A stretch of 64,000 nt of DNA. Source: Tribonema minus. Lineage: Eukaryota; Sar; Xanthophyceae; Tribonematales; Tribonemataceae. This document shows, in pieces, positions 58,737-64,000 of the stretch. Each line of letters starts with the position of its first letter. Positions within the stretch are counted from its first letter, which is position 1. The position numbers and the translations under genes are program-made. The DNA is taken from positions 372,001 through 436,000 of the forward strand of contig JAFCMP010000010.1 of the NCBI GenBank assembly GCA_017506865.1. The letters run 5' to 3'. The notes under the pieces are model-generated. The model made no database searches. It was not told the DNA's origin and saw only the letters and a program-made list of their open reading frames with translations.

Positions 58737-61700
58737 TTAGCGGCCAGCGGCAAACGCTTCGTCCAGCGTGACTTGGCCTTCCCTGGGACTCTGCATCTTG
58801 AAGATTCGAAGATCGTCCCCAGCCTGCGCTTGCACGTGCACGCACAAATGCCGAACAAGAGCACACGTTAGTGTTGGCTTCCCCATTCACGCGGTCCAGT
58901 AGTGGCAAGTGGCAAACAGCCCACCAGGATTGCTTTTACACACAAAGTCACGGGCACGGGCGCTTAATGTATCGACGTGTGCCCTGCCAGTGCTAGAGCT
59001 CCGCACATGGTGTGATGTCCTCAATGAATGCGCAAACTACTCCTACCACATGGAAAACTAGCATCGCGCCAGGGGACAGCCATACAGATTAGTGCTGAGG
59101 ACTTGACGAGCAGATGCGCTCCACTGCACATATTGGCTGTCCAAGAAGCTTGTTGGACATGGTGCTACACCACCATTGCACCCCCCTGCTGACCGGCTAC
59201 TCCATCGCACCCGCTCCAGCCCAACCCACGCGTCTGATCATTCCCCGTTGATCTTACATCTTACGCTTCCAGGCGCACCTCATGCCAAACCACTTTTCAC
59301 CCCCCCCCCCCCCGCCCATAAGTGCACCTGCAAGTCAACTGGCGCAAACGGCAGCGCAACCGCGCACGACCCCCCAACCTCACCTCCAGGCCGCGCAGGT
59401 CCTGCGGCGTGATGAAGATGAACTGACGCCCGGGGTTCTCGCGCGCGTGCTTGACGAGCTGGCGCATGGCCGCCTGGCGACTCTGCGCGTCCATGAAGAC
59501 GTCAAACTCGTCCATCACGCGGAACGGGCTCTCGTGGGATTTGCCGAGCGCGAGCAGCAGCGCCAGCGTGGCGTACGAGCGCTCGCCGCCGCTCATGTTC
59601 CTGCAGGGGGGGGCGCACGGGGAAGGGGGGGGCATGATGAGTTACGCGCAGTGTGCTCAAGACGAAGGACACGTGTCATGTGCAGTGCGCTGCTGAGTGC
59701 CCCGGTGCATGCGAGCACGTCAGCGGCATGCTTCCGGCTGCCTCGCCTGCATGTCGATCGAGCGCGCGCGATGACATCTTGCAAACACGACAACAGTGGA
59801 GCGCTGGTTGTGGCGCGCGGCTACAGCATCCGTGTGTGCCATGACAGCAACTCTAGCAATGTGGCGCTCGAGCCGGCCTGAGCAGTCGGGCGCTGCAGAC
59901 AGCAGGAAAGCGCCACGAAGCAGCTGATGCTGCAGCAACGGCAGGAGCGGCTGCCGCAGTTCAATGCGTCGCGAACATGTTGCAGCAAGCAGCAAGCTCC
60001 GGCAACCTATATGCAAGCCGCACAAGCATTGGGCATCTTCTTGCGGCTGATAGGCAAACAATCAGGAACCAAGTCCTCTGTTGCCAGTGTGAAACGCATG
60101 AGTTGTACTGCTTGTACCAACATCAGACCTCCACAGCTTCGTCTCTCCTGTGACGTAACAAACACTGCACGCTCGTTGCTTGCAATAAGCAGCAACAGAT
60201 GTGATGTGGCAAGTGCCTCACGCCAACTTTGTTGCCGTGACAGGGTCAAAGGCCGCTATGCAAAGCTCACTTCAACAAGCAAGCATGGTGGGGCAACGCT
60301 CGTACCTCCACTGATTAGCCTATGTGCACCACCATGTGCACCCTGCTGATCACCGCCAGAACAACCGCAAGCGCAGTACCATCATTGGCTACTCTGCAGA
60401 TATACTGGCACGACATCAAGCGACTGTTGCGCTGTCTGCGTATTGTGCCACAGGCGCCCTGCACTTGCCTGACGTTGCTGCTCTGGCTCATCTCATCGAG
60501 ATTGGACTGCTGGATCTCCAGGCTCAGCGTCTTGTTCTTGGTGTCAAAGATGACCTTGCCGGAGCTGCCCTTTTGAGACAGGCAGTTGTTGAAGTGGGTG
60601 CATGCCTCCCGCTCGATGTGTCTGCACGGCAACGCAAGCGGCGTTGCGCACGATTCAACTTCAAGTTCAAAAGGCAGGTCCACAACAGGCGCAGCGCACC
60701 CAATGAACAAAAGCGAAGTAGAACAACATCAGTGCAGGCGACTCCGCTGCTCTATGCGAGCCCGCAAGTGCAGGTCTGCCAAGCAGCATCTCCAGCGCAG
60801 TCACCGACTCGCAATGTCGGTGCGCGGCGGCACGTTGACCCGCAACAGGGGCTGCGGGCTTGCGAGGCGGCTGCGCTGCACTCCGTGACCCTAACTCTAC
60901 ATCACAGCACGGCTCAGCAGAGTGCAGGTCCGCCAAACAGCCTCTCTAGCGCAGTCAGCGACTCGCAATGTCCGTGCGCAGCGGCACGTTTGCCCGCAAC
61001 AGGAGCTGCGGGACTGCACTGCACTTTGTAGAAAACCCTAACCCTGGGTCGCAGCGCGACTTCGCGCGGCGCTCACCGGCGGAACGCCTTCCACAGCTTC
61101 AGGCGCGCGTCCGACTGGCGGCGCAGGTTCTCGCAGTTGACCCTGGCCTGCTTGATGCCCTCCTGCTTCTCCATGTACTCGTCCTGCGCCACCTGGACCT
61201 GCCGCCTGGCCTCCTCGTTGGTGATCTGCACCATGTTGCGGTTACGCTTCTCCTCCGCGATGCGACCTTCCGTGTGCCGTATGGCCGCCTTGATCTGGGG
61301 CGGCAGCGGCAGCGGGCGGCGCGGGCGCCGTTTGGCGTTGCGAATGGTGAGCGAGCGAGGACGTGCGGAGCGCTGCTTGACGGGCGCGGACGCAGCGCAG
61401 GCGCGGCGCGACGCAGCGGCATCACGTCAACTAGAGAGCATCGAGCAGCGCACTGCAGGCGCTGACGTCGAACTCCGCGCACGTGCTGGCGTCCTTGCGG
61501 TCCACGCCTCAGGCCGCGCCGGCAAACGGGCGACAGGCGACCCATCTCAGAGACACGGATTGCAGACTGCGCTCTCGCGCGCAGCACCAGAGGGGCACGC
61601 AGTACGCGGCACGCGTCACCACCTGCGCTCTGCGCTCTCACGCGCGGCGCGGCGCACGGTTGCTCACCTGATCGGCTGTCTTGTTGACGCGCACAGGCTC

Positions 61701-64000
61701 GCCGTCCCAGTCCGGGTCGCGCTGGCGCATGACGCCCATCACGCGCTCGAGCGTCTGCGTCGCGAGCGCGCGCGCCGCGGCGGCGTCCGCCTGCGCCTTG
61801 GCCGCGCTCTCCTCGTACGCCGCGATCTGCTGGCGCGTCTGAGCCGCTGAGCGCTGCTGCGTGTCCACTTTCCTGCGCGCGCGGAGGAGGGGCCGTGTGG
61901 TGTGCGACGCGCGCGGTGCCGTTGAACGGTACTTCACGGAAATGGTAATGGTGACGGGGACTTGAAGGAGGCCAGGTCAACTCATGGCAAGATACCTTCG
62001 CCGGTTTCATGAGGGCAACATGGCCAGCCGCTGCTGCTGAGCGTCATCGATAGTGCTGCTGCGGCGGCCATAGTTCTGGTTAGTTTGATGCTGCCAAATG
62101 CGTGCTTCAAGCCATGTGAGACCAGCATTTGGACGCAGGTAGGTGCCTGGCGCCACTGCGGCAGTGCGACGTACAGAGAACGCAAGTGATCAGCGCAGAG
62201 CACTGAGAAGCTGTCACAACTGCGGCAGCTGTCAGCTGCCGCATAATCCGTGCAGCAACGAACACGCTGCCGCCGTTGTGCAGCAACGAACACGCTGCCG
62301 CCGTCAGTTGCGCGCAGGCAACGGCATAGATGGACGCATCGGCGCCCGCTCAGACACTTCTGTTGCTGCTTTCAAAAGGCTACTCTGCTACTGCAGTTGC
62401 CGCAAAAGCAGTCGTAAGCGGCAGAAACACAGAGGAATGGCCTCGACGAGAAGCGCGCACATGTCCGTTCAGCTCGCCATTGCAACCAACGGACGGCGCT
62501 GCAGCTGACACCCAGACTACTGAGCGCTGCACGTTCGCGTGCGCACGCACCTCTCAAGCTCTTCGTTGTTCGGCATTAACGCCTCCGCCTGCTTGTTGAC
62601 TGCGTCCAGCTGCCGCTTCGCCGTGTCGGCGGCCGCCTTGAACGGGCGCAGCGCCGCCGCCGCCGCCTGCTTGCGCTCCTTCAGCACCTCCTGCTTCTCC
62701 TCGAGTTCCGTGATCACCTGCGCGCGGCGCAGCAGACAACCGGCACGTACAGTCATCACCACGCGCGCAGCACTGGCGCATGCGGATGTGCACGGGGGGC
62801 GGCAGTCCGCATATTCAAAGCCGTGAACGCTGCATCATCGCTGCCGCCATGCCTGCGCCTCGCGCCGTCCGGCGAGCGCTGCGCGGATAAGGCAGTTGGC
62901 GTCGAGTACCCAGCGCACAAGTTGGCACGAGAGTGTTGCATCCACTGTTCGGGCGCAGCGACTTGAGCGTGCCGCACGGCCCCATCAGCGCCATCGCTCC
63001 TCGCCCTCAGCGAAGCCTCCCCCCCCCCCCCCCAAACACCGCCCCAACCCCCATCGAGTCCGCCGCAGACAGCGTCCGCGCCTCGGCGGCGCGCCGGCCT
63101 GCGCGCGCGCGCAGATGCAGCAGCAGCGGCATCGCACGCCACGCGCCGCGCCGCACGCGCACACACCTCCGCGATGACGTCGCTCTCGGCCTCGAGGTCG
63201 CTGATGTCGTTCACGGGGCGGCGCGCGGACTGGACCTCCTCCAGGCGCCGCTGCACCTGGTCGCGCTGCCGCACCAGGCCGTAGCGCTCGCGGTTGAGCG
63301 CCGTCTGTCGCCGTGTGGCGTCTTCGGAGCGCCGCTTCACGTCCGTGAACTGCGCCAGCAGGGCGTCGTACGCGCGCCTGCGCGGGCGCGCGTGGCAAGC
63401 AGCGCAGGGGCACGTGTGGGAGAGGAGGGGGGTCAGGGACGGGGGATATGGGGGGTGCATGTGTTGACGGCGGTGCTCGTGTTGGGAGTTTGACTAGGTA
63501 CAGCAGACATAGCCTAGCGTGCACAAATTCTAGCGGCAGGGTGCAGGGGTGCCTACCGCGCACGGGGCAGGCTTGTCTGCGGCACAACATCAGGTTCATA
63601 TGCACATGCGGCTGCCCTCGTGCTGACCGCACGGCCGCGGCACACGGGCGCTGACGTCAATCACCGGTCTGCTCACTTTGCCTCCGTGTACTCCGCCTCG
63701 GTCTCCTGCAGCTGCTGTTGCACCTGGCGCTTCTGCTGCTCCACGTCCACCGCCAGCACTGGGCGCGCATTGAGCGATATGTTCATCGTCACGGACGCGT
63801 TGCCGTTGCGCGTGGTCAGGCGCTCCCAGCGGCCGCGCCCCGCCCCGGTGGGGCCAGCAGCCTGCGTACGCACGGTAGCATCGGACGCAACGGGTGACTC
63901 GCCGCACTCTCTAGTGGGGTACATCGACGCAGTCACGTTGACATGCAACCGGGGCATGAACCTCACATGCGTGTCGGCTTTTTGTGCCCTGGCTAGCTCG
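58737..64000 (-). CDS. SMC6: SMC6, copy 2, C-terminal half (cut by window edge)
   Basis: Second SMC6 paralogue, tail to tail with copy 1. Exons in the window (minus strand): 63861-63677, 63377-63167, 62717-62551, 61872-61668, 61294-61077, 60621-60469, 59600-59384 and 58823-58737. Exon boundaries and phases equal those of copy 1; five exons have identical length (185, 211, 218, 153 and 217 nt). It carries the distal coiled-coil arm and the C-terminal ATPase lobe: RNMSGGERSYATLALLLALG, MDEFDVFMDAQSR, QFIFITPQDLRGLE and the end DDLRIFKMQSPREGQ. Catalytic motifs are intact. Coiled-coil exons 62717, 61872 and 61294 are strongly diverged from copy 1, whereas 63861 and 63377 are similar. The intron after 60469 begins with GC, as in copy 1. 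The N-terminal half lies beyond the right edge. Confidence 0.92.
60769..61045. repeat. Imperfect tandem repeat, period about 153 bp
   Basis: Units start GTGCAGGTCTGCCAA (60769) and GTGCAGGTCCGCCAA (60922). They share CGACTCGCAATGTC-G/C-GTGCGC and a GCGGCACGTT block, and each ends near a CCCTAA motif (GACCCTAACTC and AAACCCTAACCC). They lie in the SMC6-2 intron between exons 61077 and 60621. Confidence 0.8.
62250..62305. repeat. Two-copy tandem repeat, period 28 bp
   Basis: GTGCAGCAACGAACACGCTG followed by CCGCCGT occurs at 62250 and again at 62278, in an intron of SMC6 copy 2. Confidence 0.85.
63862..64000 (-). other. Intron block conserved between the two SMC6 copies (copy 2)
   Basis: Reverse complement matches 52200-52341. 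It ends in a CGTACGCAG acceptor before the exon at 63861. It runs off the window, so the full length of the conserved block is unknown. Confidence 0.85.

Noticed and set aside
58371..58871. Plus-strand frame of 166 residues
   Set aside because: It overlaps the last exon of SMC6 copy 2 in antisense and has no similarity of its own.

Overview
This is a window of nuclear DNA from a eukaryote, most likely a photosynthetic alga with a red-derived secondary plastid (a stramenopile, or possibly a haptophyte). Three things support this. The genes are broken by GT-AG introns with long C-rich polypyrimidine tracts. A GrpE co-chaperone begins with a signal peptide followed by a phenylalanine cleavage context (AAG/FAVP), like the ASAFAP motif of complex plastids. 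An ankyrin-type gene at 35.5-37.1 kb belongs to a family I know mainly from diatoms and their relatives. No viral, prokaryotic or transposon gene was recognised, and no tRNA, rRNA or CRISPR array was seen.

Layout, left to right. 0-2.7 kb: no gene assigned; a CAG-triplet tract lies at the edge. 2.7-9.9 kb: a divergent pair, a PAP2/lipid phosphate phosphatase (-) and plastid GrpE (+), whose start codons are 208 bp apart. 11.8 kb: a small mitochondrial protein resembling the ATP synthase inhibitor IF1. 13.8 kb (-) and 29.1 kb (+): two nearly identical copies of an Ala/Lys/Pro-rich protein gene, carried on a 1-kb inverted duplication. Between the two arms lie an RCC1-repeat (beta-propeller) gene with several microexons (14.8-24.4 kb, +) and SLBP, the histone mRNA stem-loop binding protein (26.0-27.8 kb, +). 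31.0-34.7 kb (-): a TB2/DP1/HVA22 (REEP-like) ER membrane protein with a long low-complexity tail. 35.5-37.1 kb (-): the ankyrin protein. 39.0-43.8 kb (-): a complete coronin. 44.4-57.1 kb (+): a nearly complete SMC6 of about 20 exons. 58.7-64 kb (-): a second, divergent SMC6 paralogue, tail to tail with the first and cut by the right edge.

The genes do not form an operon or one pathway, but several concern chromosome and histone biology (SMC6 twice, SLBP). The most notable points are: the convergent SMC6 pair with one well-conserved exon-plus-intron block; a GG where the acceptor AG of one SMC6-1 exon should be; a GC-AG intron kept at the same place in both SMC6 copies; a recurring AACTTC/GAAGTT dyad upstream of many gene starts; and many two-copy short tandem duplications in non-coding DNA. 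Exon models were built by eye from splice signals, reading phase and family similarity; where an exon could not be found this is stated.
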